Counted from the first letter of the stretch, positions 46,791-55,576 are shown. The stretch is 64,000 bases of DNA from an uncultured Eubacterium sp. (GCA_937894585.1 CALBGO010000037.1:15695-79694), one strand, 5' to 3'. Program-made: numbers and translations. The notes: generated by a model from the sequence alone, not told the origin.

Positions 46791-46794
46791 GCGC

Positions 46795-47022
46795 TTAAAA
46801 CAGTCCGCCGAGCAGACCGCCTCTGCCGTTATTATTATCGCCGCTGCAGAACAGAAGATAAAGCACCGCAAGCAGTATAATAATTCCAAATCCCCCGAAG
46901 GCATCACCGCCGCAGTTGTTCTGACTTCGGCAGCAGCAGTCATGACTGCACTCGTGATGCGGTTCACAGCACGGTTCGCAGCAATCAGCCGGTTCACAGC
47001 AGTCGTTTCTGTAATCTCCCAT
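46795..47022 (-). CDS. Small cysteine-rich protein with a C-terminal membrane segment
   Basis: 75 aa with 12 Cys. The first half repeats CCEP three times (NDCCEP, ADCCEP, PCCEP), then HHECSHDCCCRSQNNC; the second half is a hydrophobic helix (FGIIILLAVLYLLFCSG) and a glycine-rich end (GRGGLLGGLF). The ATG has a strong GGGGAGG eight bases upstream, which supports a real gene. It resembles in layout, though not in the Cys repeats, short glycine-rich single-span spore or membrane proteins of Firmicutes. Metal binding or cross-linking is possible. I do not recognise a named family. Confidence 0.65.
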   Translation of the reverse strand: MGDYRNDCCEPADCCEPCCEPHHECSHDCCCRSQNNCGGDAFGGFGIIILLAVLYLLFCSGDNNNGRGGLLGGLF

Positions 47023-47159
47023 AATATAACCTCCCCGTATGTATCTTTACAGGATTATCATATGCAGATTACTCTTCTTTGGTTACAGGCAGGCAGCAGT
47101 TTCCCCAAGTTTTTTTAACTGTCCGGTCTGCAGGCGCTTTCCCTGTTTAAAGCCTTCTC

Positions 47160-47696
47160 TTATTCTTCGTCTCCCGTAAGATCAGCATAAGACATAATAT
47201 ATTCCTCCAGCTCATAAGTCAGAGCATTTTCAAAGTCAAATTCCAGTTCCTCGCCGTTTAGTTTTGAAAGGCGTGCGCCGGCAAGAGCATCTCTGACCGG
47301 AATAAACGAAGTTTCTTCTGTAGACAAGTTTCGGCATTCCACCTCGCTGTCGGAAGAATACCACTGACGGAACCTGTTGAACTCGTCGGAAAGCCGCAGC
47401 TCCGCATTGTCTTCTCCCTTTCTGACAGCTTCGGAAAGTCCCACCAGAACCCGTTTGATGTTTTCAAGAAGATTATAAAGATCAATCTGATCTCCCGGTA
47501 CATTCTCTAAAATATCATAAAAATAGCTTTCGGCAAGCTCCGCAAAGGTTTTCATATCCACATCTGTAATCAGTTCATATACTGCGTCGCCGTCCACCAT
47601 ACCGTCATACTCTGCAAAGTCGGCAAAGTTCTCAAAATACTCAAATTCCGCACCGCTTGTGATATCCAAAAGTTCAAATAATTCTTCCTTATCCAT
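47160..47696 (-). CDS. Acidic conserved-looking protein of unknown function
   Basis: 178 residues, strongly acidic (many E and D), predicted mostly helical, without signal peptide or membrane segment. The text LDITSGAEFEYFENFADFAEYDG at the N-terminus, DMKTFAELAESYFYDILENVPGDQ in the middle and ALTYELEEYIMSYADLTGDEE at the end show no motif I recognise. AGGAG precedes the ATG. It follows murI by 11 bases, so it is probably cotranscribed. Confidence 0.7.
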   Translation of the reverse strand: MDKEELFELLDITSGAEFEYFENFADFAEYDGMVDGDAVYELITDVDMKTFAELAESYFYDILENVPGDQIDLYNLLENIKRVLVGLSEAVRKGEDNAELRLSDEFNRFRQWYSSDSEVECRNLSTEETSFIPVRDALAGARLSKLNGEELEFDFENALTYELEEYIMSYADLTGDEE

Positions 47697-47707
47697 AGTA
47701 TTTTCTC

Positions 47708-48520
47708 CTAAATATCCAGATTCTTAAAACGGATATTCAGTTCGTCCTCCTGTCTTCCTAAAATATTCTGTATCATATTCACAAAGTTCTCTGAAAGGTC
47801 GCTGGCATAGAATACATTTTCACCGCTGCGCTCCTTCGCGTACATTTCTCTCTTTTCAAGTTCAATATGCACTGCCGTTGCCACCTCTTTGGAAGAACTG
47901 ATGACCCGGATATCCGGATAAATTCTGTTGAGATTCTCCGTAATCAGAGGATAGTGGGTGCATCCCAAAACCAGCCTGTTAATGCTGTGTTCTCTGACGA
48001 AATCATCGAGATAATATTTAATCGTCAGATCCATAATTTCGTTATCAATAATTCCTTCCTCAATCAGAGGAACAAAAGCCGGGCAGGCTTTGGAAAAAAG
48101 CTGAAGCCCCGGGTGCTTTTCAATAATTTTCTTTTCGTAGGCGCCGGATTTTACCGTCACTTTTGTTGCAATAATACCGATTCGGTCACCATTATTGCAT
48201 TTGTTGGCAATCACTCTGGCTGTAGGCGAAATCACACCGATCACCGGAATATCCGGATAAGTCCTCCGCAGATCCTCAAGACAGGTTGCCGTCACAGTAT
48301 TGCAGGCGATGACAATCATCTTGACTCCCTGCTTTACCAAAAAATCCCCGATCTGCAGCGTAAACTGCCGAATTGTTTCGGGCGACTTGGAGCCGTAAGG
48401 CGTTCTCGCCGTATCACCGTAAAAGATAATCCGTTCCTTCGGCAACTCCCGCATAATATAAGGTATGCTCGTCAGTCCCCCCAGTCCCGAATCAAAAAAA
48501 CCAATGGGTCTGTTATCCAT
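47708..48520 (-). CDS. murI: Glutamate racemase
   Basis: Makes D-glutamate for peptidoglycan. The first half of the active site is IGFFDSGLGGLTSIPYI with the Asp-Ser, FYGDTARTPYGSKSPE, and VIACNTVTATCLEDLR (first catalytic Cys, ACNT); the second is LVLGCTHYPLITENL (second catalytic Cys, GCTHYP). 270 aa, complete. AAAGGATTAACATAAAT precedes the ATG. Divergent from pepF across a 96-base region with several TATA-like boxes that should hold both promoters. Confidence 0.96.
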   Translation of the reverse strand: MDNRPIGFFDSGLGGLTSIPYIMRELPKERIIFYGDTARTPYGSKSPETIRQFTLQIGDFLVKQGVKMIVIACNTVTATCLEDLRRTYPDIPVIGVISPTARVIANKCNNGDRIGIIATKVTVKSGAYEKKIIEKHPGLQLFSKACPAFVPLIEEGIIDNEIMDLTIKYYLDDFVREHSINRLVLGCTHYPLITENLNRIYPDIRVISSSKEVATAVHIELEKREMYAKERSGENVFYASDLSENFVNMIQNILGRQEDELNIRFKNLDI

Positions 48521-48616
48521 ATTTATGTTAATCCTTTCAGTTTTGTGTTATACTATACATTAGACTGTTTCATTATACCTGAAATGTCTTTTACTATTAT
48601 ACTACAGGAGGTAAAA

Positions 48617-50416
48617 ATGGGAAACAAAAAAAATAAAAACCGCAGTGAAATAGATAAAAAGTATCAATGGAATATAGAAGCCATGTACGCAGATGCTGCT
48701 GCCTGGGAAAAAGATATCGAAGAAGTTCTGTCTATGACAGAAGATTTTTTCCGTTATAAAGGCCGTCTTACAGAAAGCGCGTCTGTTCTTGCCGAGGCTT
48801 TCAGAGCAAAAGACGCAATCTGGCAGAAACTGGAGCGCGCCTATGTCTACGCCCATATGAAACTGGATGAAGATAACAGAGTTTCAGCGTGTCAGGCTAT
48901 GAATGATAAAGTTGGCACGGTCATCGCAAAAGTTTCCGCAGAAATGAGCTTTATGACGCCGGAGCTTTTGGAAGCTTCCGAAGAAACCCTTCTTTCCTAT
49001 CTGAAGGAAGAACCAGCTCTTTCGCAGTACCGCTTTATCATCACCGATTTACTCAGAGAACAGAAGCATGTCCTTTCCAAAGAGGAAGAAAACATTCTGG
49101 CTCAGCTCAGCGAAGTCACCGACGCACCGGACGGCATTTTCACCATGCTTAACAATGCCGATATGAAATTCGGCAGCCTTACCGATGAAGACGGCGATAC
49201 AGCAGAGGTCACCCACGGCAATTTCATCAATTTTATGGAGAGCCATGACCGCCGGGTCAGAAAAGCGGCTTTCACCAATGTGTATGAGGCATATAAAGGT
49301 CTGATCAACACCATCGCGTCCGCTTACAGCTATAATGTAAAAGCCGATGTAATCGGTGCAAGAATCCGAAAATACGATTCCGCAAGACAAGCCGCCCTTT
49401 CCGGTGACAATATTCCCGAAGAGGTTTACGATAATTTAATTTCTGTCGTTCACGAATATCTCCCGGTACTTCACCGGTATATTGCTCTGCGCAAGAAGAT
49501 TTTAGGTGTAGATGAACTGAAAATGTACGATATCTATGTGCCTCTTGTGGAGCTTCCGAAAAAAGAAGTCCCTTACGAAGAATCCGTTGCTATTATGAAA
49601 AAAGGTCTTGCACCTTTGGGAGACGCCTATCTTAACAGAGTGGCAGACGGTCTAAAAAGCGGCTGGATCGATGTTTATGAAAATGAGGGAAAAACCAGCG
49701 GTGCCTACAGCTTCGGCTCCTACGACAGCTACCCTTATATTCTGCTCAACTACAGCAATACACTAAAGGATGCTTTTACGCTGGTTCACGAAATGGGTCA
49801 CTCCATGCACTCTGCCTATACCAGAGAAAACCAGCCGTTCACCTACGGCAGCCATTCAATCTTTACCGCGGAAGTTGCCTCTACAGTCAATGAGTCTCTT
49901 CTGATGCAGCATCTTCTCGGAAAAGAGAAAGACCCGCAGATGAAAAAATATCTTCTGAATCTGTATATCGAAGAATTTCGTACTACCCTCTTCCGCCAGA
50001 CTATGTTTGCGGAGTTTGAAAACATCGCCCACAAATTCGTAGAGGACGGCGGAAGTCTGACTGCGGAATGGATGTGCGATCAATATGACAAACTGAACAA
50101 AACTTACTTTGGTCCGGCTCTTTCCGAAGACGACTATATCAAATACGAATGGGCAAGAATTCCGCATTTTTACAGAAGCTTTTATGTTTACCAGTATGCG
50201 ACAGGCTATTCTGCTGCAACCGCCATTTCCCGCAGAATTCTGACAGAAGGCGAACCGGCTCGTAAGGCTTATATCGATTTTCTGAAAACAGGAAACAGCG
50301 ACTACCCTGTAGAGCTTCTGAAAATCGCAGGCGTGGATATGAGCAGTAAAGAGCCTGTTGTAGCAGCAATGGAAACATTCAAATCCCTTGTTGAAGAACT
50401 GGAATCGCTGCTTTAA
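48617..50416 (+). CDS. pepF: Oligoendopeptidase F (M3 family)
   Basis: Cytosolic zinc peptidase that cleaves oligopeptides of about 7-17 residues. The active site HEMGHSMHSAYT (HExxH near residue 391) is followed by HSIFTAEVASTVNESLL with the third ligand Glu; FENIAHKFVEDGGSLTAEWMCDQYDKL and YSAATAISRRIL complete the M3 catalytic domain. The N-terminal helical domain (residues 1 to about 200) is intact. 599 aa. The start at 48617 has AGGAGG five bases upstream; the frame is open back to 47867 but only over murI. The first plus-strand protein gene. Confidence 0.95.
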   Translation: MGNKKNKNRSEIDKKYQWNIEAMYADAAAWEKDIEEVLSMTEDFFRYKGRLTESASVLAEAFRAKDAIWQKLERAYVYAHMKLDEDNRVSACQAMNDKVGTVIAKVSAEMSFMTPELLEASEETLLSYLKEEPALSQYRFIITDLLREQKHVLSKEEENILAQLSEVTDAPDGIFTMLNNADMKFGSLTDEDGDTAEVTHGNFINFMESHDRRVRKAAFTNVYEAYKGLINTIASAYSYNVKADVIGARIRKYDSARQAALSGDNIPEEVYDNLISVVHEYLPVLHRYIALRKKILGVDELKMYDIYVPLVELPKKEVPYEESVAIMKKGLAPLGDAYLNRVADGLKSGWIDVYENEGKTSGAYSFGSYDSYPYILLNYSNTLKDAFTLVHEMGHSMHSAYTRENQPFTYGSHSIFTAEVASTVNESLLMQHLLGKEKDPQMKKYLLNLYIEEFRTTLFRQTMFAEFENIAHKFVEDGGSLTAEWMCDQYDKLNKTYFGPALSEDDYIKYEWARIPHFYRSFYVYQYATGYSAATAISRRILTEGEPARKAYIDFLKTGNSDYPVELLKIAGVDMSSKEPVVAAMETFKSLVEELESLL

Positions 50417-50562
50417 AGCTTACCTTTTTTCGCTGTACAAAAAAATCGAAAAAAGACAAAGAGCAGAGAATAAAGCAGAGAAAAAACGAAGCGGCTTTCA
50501 TTTTTAAAAGACAGGGTTTTTCTCTTAAATAAAGAATTCATTTTTACAGGAAACCAAAGACC

Positions 50563-51366
50563 ATGAACAGAAAAATATTCATTTATGCAAACGATACCGA
50601 AAACTCCAAAAAAACGGAGAAAAAACTGCGGCAGAAGCTGGATAAATCCGGATTTACAGTAATTGCCGAATACAGTCCCGATGCAGATCTTCTGGTCTGT
50701 ATCGGCGGCGACGGCACTTTTCTGGAAGCTGTGCACAAATTCAATTTTCCGCCTATGCCCACCATCGGCATCAATACCGGACATCTGGGTTTCTTTCAGG
50801 AAATAATGCCGTCTATGCTGGATGATTTCATTTTCAACTATACACAGCAGAAATATTCTATCCAGCAGCTTTCTACAGTAAAGGTCCGCGTTCTGACAGA
50901 TGACGGTGCAGCAGAGCATGTGGGACTCAACGAGGTTCTGATAAAGGGAAACGCCTCCTATTCGATTCACCTGAATATCTCCATCGGCGGCAGTTTTATC
51001 GAACGATTCTCCGGCGACGGTCTTCTGATTGCGACGCCTGCCGGAAGCACCGCTTATAACTATTCGCTGGGCGGCAGCATTGTAGACCCGAGGCTGAAGC
51101 TTCTGCAGGTTACACCCATTGCGCCGATGAATACCACTGCCTACCGCTCTTTTACATCGAGTATTCTGCTTCCTTCAGATCTTTCTCTGGGCGTGGTTCC
51201 CGATATGGAAAACGATATGAACCGTCTTTGTATCGTCTACGACGGCTGCTCGGAGGAATACCGAAATGTCCGCGAAATCGAAGTCTGCTTTGCAGAAACC
51301 TCAATCAGTCTGATGCGGTTTGAGAATTACGACTTTTGGACAAAAGTAAAGAGCAAATTTCTCTGA
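50563..51366 (+). CDS. nadK: NAD kinase
   Basis: Phosphorylates NAD to NADP. LLVCIGGDGTFLEAVH has the GGDGT phosphate-binding motif near residue 50, IGINTGHLGFFQE the NTGxLGF motif, GLNEVLIKGN, and FSGDGLLIATPAGSTAYNYSLGGSIVDP the second conserved region (SxGDGxxxxTPxGSTAY). 267 aa, typical. AGGAAA precedes the ATG. It lies between pepF and the RluA-type gene on the same strand with gaps of 120-146 bases, so it may share or have its own promoter. Confidence 0.96.
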   Translation: MNRKIFIYANDTENSKKTEKKLRQKLDKSGFTVIAEYSPDADLLVCIGGDGTFLEAVHKFNFPPMPTIGINTGHLGFFQEIMPSMLDDFIFNYTQQKYSIQQLSTVKVRVLTDDGAAEHVGLNEVLIKGNASYSIHLNISIGGSFIERFSGDGLLIATPAGSTAYNYSLGGSIVDPRLKLLQVTPIAPMNTTAYRSFTSSILLPSDLSLGVVPDMENDMNRLCIVYDGCSEEYRNVREIEVCFAETSISLMRFENYDFWTKVKSKFL

Positions 51367-51487
51367 AACATCTGATATTTCCTTCTGTTCCGGAAAAATC
51401 GGTTTATAAGCCGCATCCGGCACAGGCTGATCACACTCTGCACAGGGTAAATAACTTAAATTCATATCACAGCATAGAAAGGAACTT

Positions 51488-52531
51488 ATGGCAAAATTCC
51501 AATATACCATTACAAAAGAAGATGAAGGCATGACCGTAAAGCAGCTTCTTCGCAGTAAATTCACCTTTTCGGGACGCCTTCTGACAAAGCTTAAATTTCA
51601 GAATCTGGTTTTCTTAAACGGAGAAGAAGTCCGCGGTCATATCACTCCAGCAGAAGGCGATGTGCTGTCGGTAAAACTTCCGAAAGAGAGCAGCGATTTT
51701 CCTGCCGAAGACATTCCGATATCTGTCGTTTACGAAGACGATGATCTTCTGATTATCAACAAGCAGCCCGGCATCATCGTTCATCCGACAAAGGGACATC
51801 CTTATCACACCATTGCAAACGGGCTTATGAAATATATGGAGGATACGGGTCAGCTCTTCAAAATCCGCTTTGTCAATCGTCTCGATATGGATACGACCGG
51901 CCTTCTTATCGTTGCGAAAAACTCCCATGCACAAGATGATCTTGTAAAGCAGATGCGGGCCAATACCACCGAAAAAAGATATATCGCCCTTGCCGCCGGC
52001 ATCATAGACGAAGACGAATATACCATAGACCTTCCCATCGGACGCCCCGATCCCGAAGATGTGCGCAGAAAAGTCATGGATGAGGGCGGCTACCCTTCCG
52101 TCACCCATGTAAAAGTTCTGAAGCGATTCGATAAATCAGCCTTCGGCAGCGGTCTTGCCGCTTACGGCGGCTACAAGGACAGCATTATGGACGATGAGAA
52201 AGTCAGCGATATTGATTTTAAGCCGGGAGATTTAATCACCGTCAAAGGAGACTTAATCACAGTAAATGAGCTTCCCGAAGGGTTTACTCTGGTGGAGCTG
52301 CTTTTGGAAACCGGCAGAACCCATCAGATTCGGGTACATATGTCCCATACCGGTCACCCCTTAATCGGCGACCACCTTTACGGCGGATATAATCCGGCTC
52401 TCCTAAAACGGCAGGCGCTTCACGCTTATATGCTGAAATTCACCCATCCGGTAACCTGCGAAACACTGGAAATCACCGCTCCCCTGCCCGATGATATGAC
52501 AAAGCTGATAGAAAAAATCCAACAAGCATAG
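51488..52531 (+). CDS. RluA/RluD-family 23S rRNA pseudouridine synthase with an insertion
   Basis: Makes pseudouridine in rRNA or tRNA. S4-like domain at the N-terminus (MTVKQLLRSKFTFSGRLLTKLKF...NGEEVRG), then the catalytic core: VVYEDDDLLIINKQPGIIVHPT, FVNRLDMDTTGLLIVAKN with the catalytic Asp (RLDxxT), and LLLETGRTHQIRVHMSHTGHPLIGDHLYGG. About 50 extra residues (about 212-262) split the core between VLKRF and FTLVELLLETG; in them a 21-base DNA unit is duplicated, giving GDLITVKGDLITV. 347 aa. AAAGGAACTT precedes the ATG. Exact target uridine unknown. Confidence 0.9.
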   Translation: MAKFQYTITKEDEGMTVKQLLRSKFTFSGRLLTKLKFQNLVFLNGEEVRGHITPAEGDVLSVKLPKESSDFPAEDIPISVVYEDDDLLIINKQPGIIVHPTKGHPYHTIANGLMKYMEDTGQLFKIRFVNRLDMDTTGLLIVAKNSHAQDDLVKQMRANTTEKRYIALAAGIIDEDEYTIDLPIGRPDPEDVRRKVMDEGGYPSVTHVKVLKRFDKSAFGSGLAAYGGYKDSIMDDEKVSDIDFKPGDLITVKGDLITVNELPEGFTLVELLLETGRTHQIRVHMSHTGHPLIGDHLYGGYNPALLKRQALHAYMLKFTHPVTCETLEITAPLPDDMTKLIEKIQQA

Positions 52532-52533
52532 CT

Positions 52534-52584
52534 AAAACCCGTCCTGCCCTGCAAGGTTTATACTGCAGAGCCGGATCGGGTTTT
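52534..52584 (+). terminator. Terminator after the pseudouridine synthase gene
   Basis: AAAACCCG pairs with CGGGTTTT, with TCC/GGA pairing further in; followed by ATTTTA. It lies three bases after the stop and may serve both strands, since the PRK06851-type gene ends at 52604 from the other side. Confidence 0.8.
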
Positions 52585-52603
52585 ATTTTAAGTACCGTTA
52601 TTT

Positions 52604-53716
52604 TTACTTCAGTATCGATGCTGCGGTTTCTTCCGCCAAGGCGTCTAATTTTGAAAAATCCATACTCTTGATATACATATTCTCCACAATATCATGATTT
52701 TCCTTTGCTCTTGCCAGTGCATCTTCCGCCTCCTGAATCAACATAGCATACAATCTGCTCAGTTTACCCAACACCCCCGCATTCTTTTCCGAAAAATAGA
52801 CGCTCTGATAATCTCCGATGTCGATCATGGTAATGCCGCAGAGTTCTCCCTCGTCTCCCGCGATTTCCCATGCTTCAAGATCGTGCCATTTGTTAGTACT
52901 TACAACCGCAAGACCCAAATCCGGCACAATCAGATGTTCTATTTTTCTCCGTGGATCCATCGGGCAGTAATAGGCTTCCGCATTAAATCCCCTGTAAACT
53001 GCTCCGTCCAGCAGAATATTCATAAAGCTGGAATTTTGAAATCCCTCCGGTACATTGATTAAGTATATCTGTCTCATATGCTGCAGCAGCGTTTTCACAT
53101 AGGAAATATTCCCTTCCCATGTGATACCGGTTGCAAAAAACTTTTTTACATTGCCGGACTTAAAAGAAATATCGTATTTTCGGTATTCTTTGCCTATTAT
53201 ATCCGCTGCCAGCTTATATATTTCGGAAATCTCCAGTCCTTCCTCATGGACAGAAGCCATACTGTCTGCAATTTTTCTTGCAGCCGCAAGATAATTATAT
53301 GCGATTTTATACCATTTCGAAGATTCTTCGCTGTAGCTGATAATATCCTCCTTGCTGTCTGCAATTTTCCCTTCGTTCCAGTATTCTCCGAAATTGATAA
53401 TACTGTCAACCGCCCCCGGCGTAATCGGATCAATCATATGTGGGCTGGTTCCGTCTATCAATGCGATGTTCCGTTCTGTAAGAAGAATACCGTCCAGTGA
53501 ATTTTCATCAGCGGAACAATGGAGAAAATCAATACTCTCTCCTGCTTCACAGAACTTCTCTGCTATTTTTTTCAAAAAAGTAGATTTTCCCGTACCGGGT
53601 CCGCCTTTGATGCAGATAATCTTATCCGCCTCCCGCTGACTCAGAATATATTCATAGTAAGAGAAAAAACCTTCCGGCGTATTATTGCCGGGAAAATAGT
53701 GGCGTACAGTAGACAA
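52604..53716 (-). CDS. PRK06851-type duplicated P-loop ATPase
   Basis: Member of the PRK06851 group, of unknown role, widespread in Bacilli and Clostridia. Two homologous P-loop halves are visible. The first has a good Walker A, IKGGPGTGKSTF (residues 36-47), then FLHCSADENSLDGILLTERNIALIDGTSPH. The second (218-280) aligns with it as INVPEGFQNSSF ... AYYCPMDPRRKIEHLIVPDLGLAVVSTNKWH, where the GxGKS text is gone, so it no longer binds phosphate in the usual way. A TTG start with AGGGGGAA six bases upstream fits. 370 aa. Solitary gene between terminators. Confidence 0.85.
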   Translation of the reverse strand: MSTVRHYFPGNNTPEGFFSYYEYILSQREADKIICIKGGPGTGKSTFLKKIAEKFCEAGESIDFLHCSADENSLDGILLTERNIALIDGTSPHMIDPITPGAVDSIINFGEYWNEGKIADSKEDIISYSEESSKWYKIAYNYLAAARKIADSMASVHEEGLEISEIYKLAADIIGKEYRKYDISFKSGNVKKFFATGITWEGNISYVKTLLQHMRQIYLINVPEGFQNSSFMNILLDGAVYRGFNAEAYYCPMDPRRKIEHLIVPDLGLAVVSTNKWHDLEAWEIAGDEGELCGITMIDIGDYQSVYFSEKNAGVLGKLSRLYAMLIQEAEDALARAKENHDIVENMYIKSMDFSKLDALAEETAASILK

Positions 53717-53796
53717 TGCAATTCCCCCTTTTTATTCTCTTCTATATATATGCAGCAAGTCTTGTCACAGGTTCTGCTTATTTTCATACAGAAAAA

Positions 53797-53825
53797 CCGC
53801 CTCTGTTTTATAAAAAACAAGGCGG
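53797..53825 (-). terminator. Terminator after the DUF975 gene
   Basis: CCGCCT-c-TGTTTT pairs with AAAACA-AGGCGG with one bulged C, followed on the minus strand by TTTTTC. Located about 130 bases past the stop. Confidence 0.75.
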
Positions 53826-53958
53826 CTCTTTGAAAGTTTCTATTAAACTATATCCGATACAGGCTGTATTATACCAGGCTCACTGAGTCATTACTGGAAA
53901 GCAAGTACCCGATATTCTGCCCTTTCGGTCATTCCCGTATCAATAGTTTTCCGTAATA

Positions 53959-54741
53959 TTAAAAATAGTAATTATCATCCTGTGAATTTCCCGTCTCCCC
54001 GGAAGAACCGGACCCTCTTGCCATCAGATGACCGGTCGCAAGATCATAGAATACGATTCTGCCCAGATTCACATATGCCAAAGCGGCAAAGTAAGGAATC
54101 CCATAGATCAGATCTACGGCAAGACCTAAAATTCCGGAAGGTATCGGAAGGAAGACAGACGGCAGAATTGCCAGAAATGTCCAGCCTACGAAAGAAAGCA
54201 TCAGCAGAAAGTATTTTCCTTTGTTTCCGGTCATAATCATCTTGGTTTCACGCATACACTGCATAACACCTTTGCCCGGATTATCCGCCAGAATGAAAAA
54301 TGCCTGACTGTAACGAACAGCTGCGATAATGCCCGGAATGACAAAGAGCAGGCTCCACAGAAAAATAAAGAAACTCTGCACGATATATAGGCAGAATGCC
54401 TTTGGAAAAACTTCAAATCCGTTAAAAATATGGGCGGGATTTCCGTCTTTCTTGCGGAAAAATGCCAGAAGAAAACTGCACAGTCCCACAGAAAAAGCGC
54501 CGGAGAGCACAAAAGTATACAGATTCTGCACATAGGAAACTCTTAGACTTTCCCCGATAGCTTCTGCATAATAAGTATAGCTGGCAAAAGGCATCAGCTC
54601 TGCCAGAAGTGCCGGAATCGTTGCTGTCATAATATAGTACACGAAGAAAGCTAAAACTGCTGCGGGCCATCTGCCCGACAGGGCGCCGCGGGCAATTGCG
54701 CGGATTTCACCGCAGGTTTCTCTCACAATAATGTTATTCAT
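53959..54741 (-). CDS. DUF975-family integral membrane protein
   Basis: Multi-span membrane protein with about six hydrophobic segments. The layout is of DUF975: a start RETCGEIRAIARGALSGRWPAAVLAFFVYYIM, the middle LCSFLLAFFRKKDGNPAHIFNGFEVFPKAF, then FFIFLWSLLFVIPGIIAAVRYSQAFFILADNPGKGVMQCMRETKMIMTGNKGKYFLL, the family's conserved stretch. The C-terminus is a short polar tail (GSSGETGNSQDDNYYF). 260 aa from ATG 54741, with AAGGAG seven bases upstream (a GTG one codon earlier is less likely). Function not known. Confidence 0.8.
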   Translation of the reverse strand: MNNIIVRETCGEIRAIARGALSGRWPAAVLAFFVYYIMTATIPALLAELMPFASYTYYAEAIGESLRVSYVQNLYTFVLSGAFSVGLCSFLLAFFRKKDGNPAHIFNGFEVFPKAFCLYIVQSFFIFLWSLLFVIPGIIAAVRYSQAFFILADNPGKGVMQCMRETKMIMTGNKGKYFLLMLSFVGWTFLAILPSVFLPIPSGILGLAVDLIYGIPYFAALAYVNLGRIVFYDLATGHLMARGSGSSGETGNSQDDNYYF

Positions 54742-54822
54742 CACAAAACTCCTTATTTCAATGCTGTAGAAAATATTATATAATATTTGTTGAGTAAATA
54801 CAAATAAAATCGGAGAAAAGAG

Positions 54823-55446
54823 ATGTCAAAAACTTTAATCGTAACTTCACATATTGAACACAGCGAAAAGCTGACACTGGATTATTCTGCTTTCGGCACA
54901 GTGATATGCGCCGACGGCGGTCTTGTTTCTGCCCGCAGACTTAAGATCACTCCCACCCTGCTGATCGGTGATTATGATTCCTGTCCCATGCCCGACAGCG
55001 ATGTAATCAAGCTTCCTACGGAAAAAGATATGACCGACAGCGAGGCTGCCATCGACCTTGCAGTATCCCGCAGAGCAGATGACATCACTGTGCTGGGCGG
55101 TCTCGGAGGCAGGTTCGATCACACCATGGGAAACATCGGTATGCTGGCAAAATACAGCAGAAAGTCCGTCAGACTGGTATTCTTGGACGGTCAGAACTGT
55201 GTGTTTATGATTACTCCCGGCAGTATCCGCATACCGAAAAACACCTTCAAATATCTGGGTATTATCAGTTACGGCGACTGCGCCGAGAATGTAACGCTGC
55301 GCGGAGTAAAATATCCGCTGACAAATCATTATCTTACAAATGAAACCTCTTTAGGCGTCAGCAATGAAATTACCGAAGATGCTGCCCAAATCAGCTTTAC
55401 ATCCGGCAGGCTTCTTGTTATTCTTTCCAATGATATTATTAAATAA
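54823..55446 (+). CDS. thiN: Thiamine diphosphokinase
   Basis: Converts thiamine to thiamine diphosphate (TPP). Core motifs: [24 protein letters not shown] (catalytic Asp region), KLPTEKDMTDSEAAIDLAV (KD.TD motif) and VLGGLGGRFDHTMGNIGML (substrate-binding). The C-terminal beta-sandwich has ISYGDCAENVTLRGVKYPLTNHYL and SNEITEDAAQISFTSG. 207 aa. GGAGAAAAGAG precedes the ATG. The riboswitch that controls thiT starts about 40 bases downstream; together they make a salvage route for thiamine. Confidence 0.93.
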   Translation: MSKTLIVTSHIEHSEKLTLDYSAFGTVICADGGLVSARRLKITPTLLIGDYDSCPMPDSDVIKLPTEKDMTDSEAAIDLAVSRRADDITVLGGLGGRFDHTMGNIGMLAKYSRKSVRLVFLDGQNCVFMITPGSIRIPKNTFKYLGIISYGDCAENVTLRGVKYPLTNHYLTNETSLGVSNEITEDAAQISFTSGRLLVILSNDIIK

Positions 55447-55450
55447 AGTA

Positions 55451-55479
55451 TTGACAAGCCATCGAAAAAGCACTATGTT
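55451..55479 (+). promoter_or_regulatory. Sigma-A promoter of thiT
   Basis: A consensus TTGACA at 55451-55456, an exact 17-base spacer and TATGTT at 55474-55479. Transcription should begin about 55486, at the start of the TPP riboswitch. Confidence 0.75.
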
Positions 55480-55483
55480 ATAA

Positions 55484-55576
55484 AAAGCTAGGGGAGCCTT
55501 TGCTGAGAACGGCTATAGCTATGCCGGACCCTCAACACCTGATGCAGTTAATACTGCCGTAGGGAAGCGTTTTATT
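55484..55576 (+). promoter_or_regulatory. TPP riboswitch (THI box) upstream of thiT
   Basis: The THI-box text is clear: GGGGAGCC...TGCTGAGA at 55490-55508, ACCCTC-AACACCTGAT at about 55529-55544, then GCAGTTAATACTGCCGTAGGGAA at about 55544-55565, with flanking P1 AAAGC/GCGTTT. It binds TPP and lowers expression. Downstream, a long stem CCGGAA/TTCCGG (55593-55642) enclosing CCGCA/TGCGG could be the expression platform; it lacks a T-run, so the control may be at transcription elongation or translation. Confidence 0.93.

Larger units (their letters stand above)
45190..46794. other. 1.6-kb non-coding block built from tandem repeats
   Basis: No credible gene. It contains three tandem arrays (45573-45733, 46165-46415, 46613-46790), a 10-bp inverted repeat TTTACAGGAA/TTCCTGTAAA at 46079-46103, and a 16-bp inverted repeat at 46432-46480. 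An open frame at 45955-46143 on the minus strand has a GAGGGGGG close to its ATG, but its product is basic, unlike any family I know, and includes one of the inverted repeats, so I do not call it. Confidence 0.7.

Noticed and set aside
47867..48616. A 250-residue N-terminal extension of pepF
   Set aside because: It is antisense to murI. The ATG at 48617 has a perfect AGGAGG and matches the usual start of oligoendopeptidase F.
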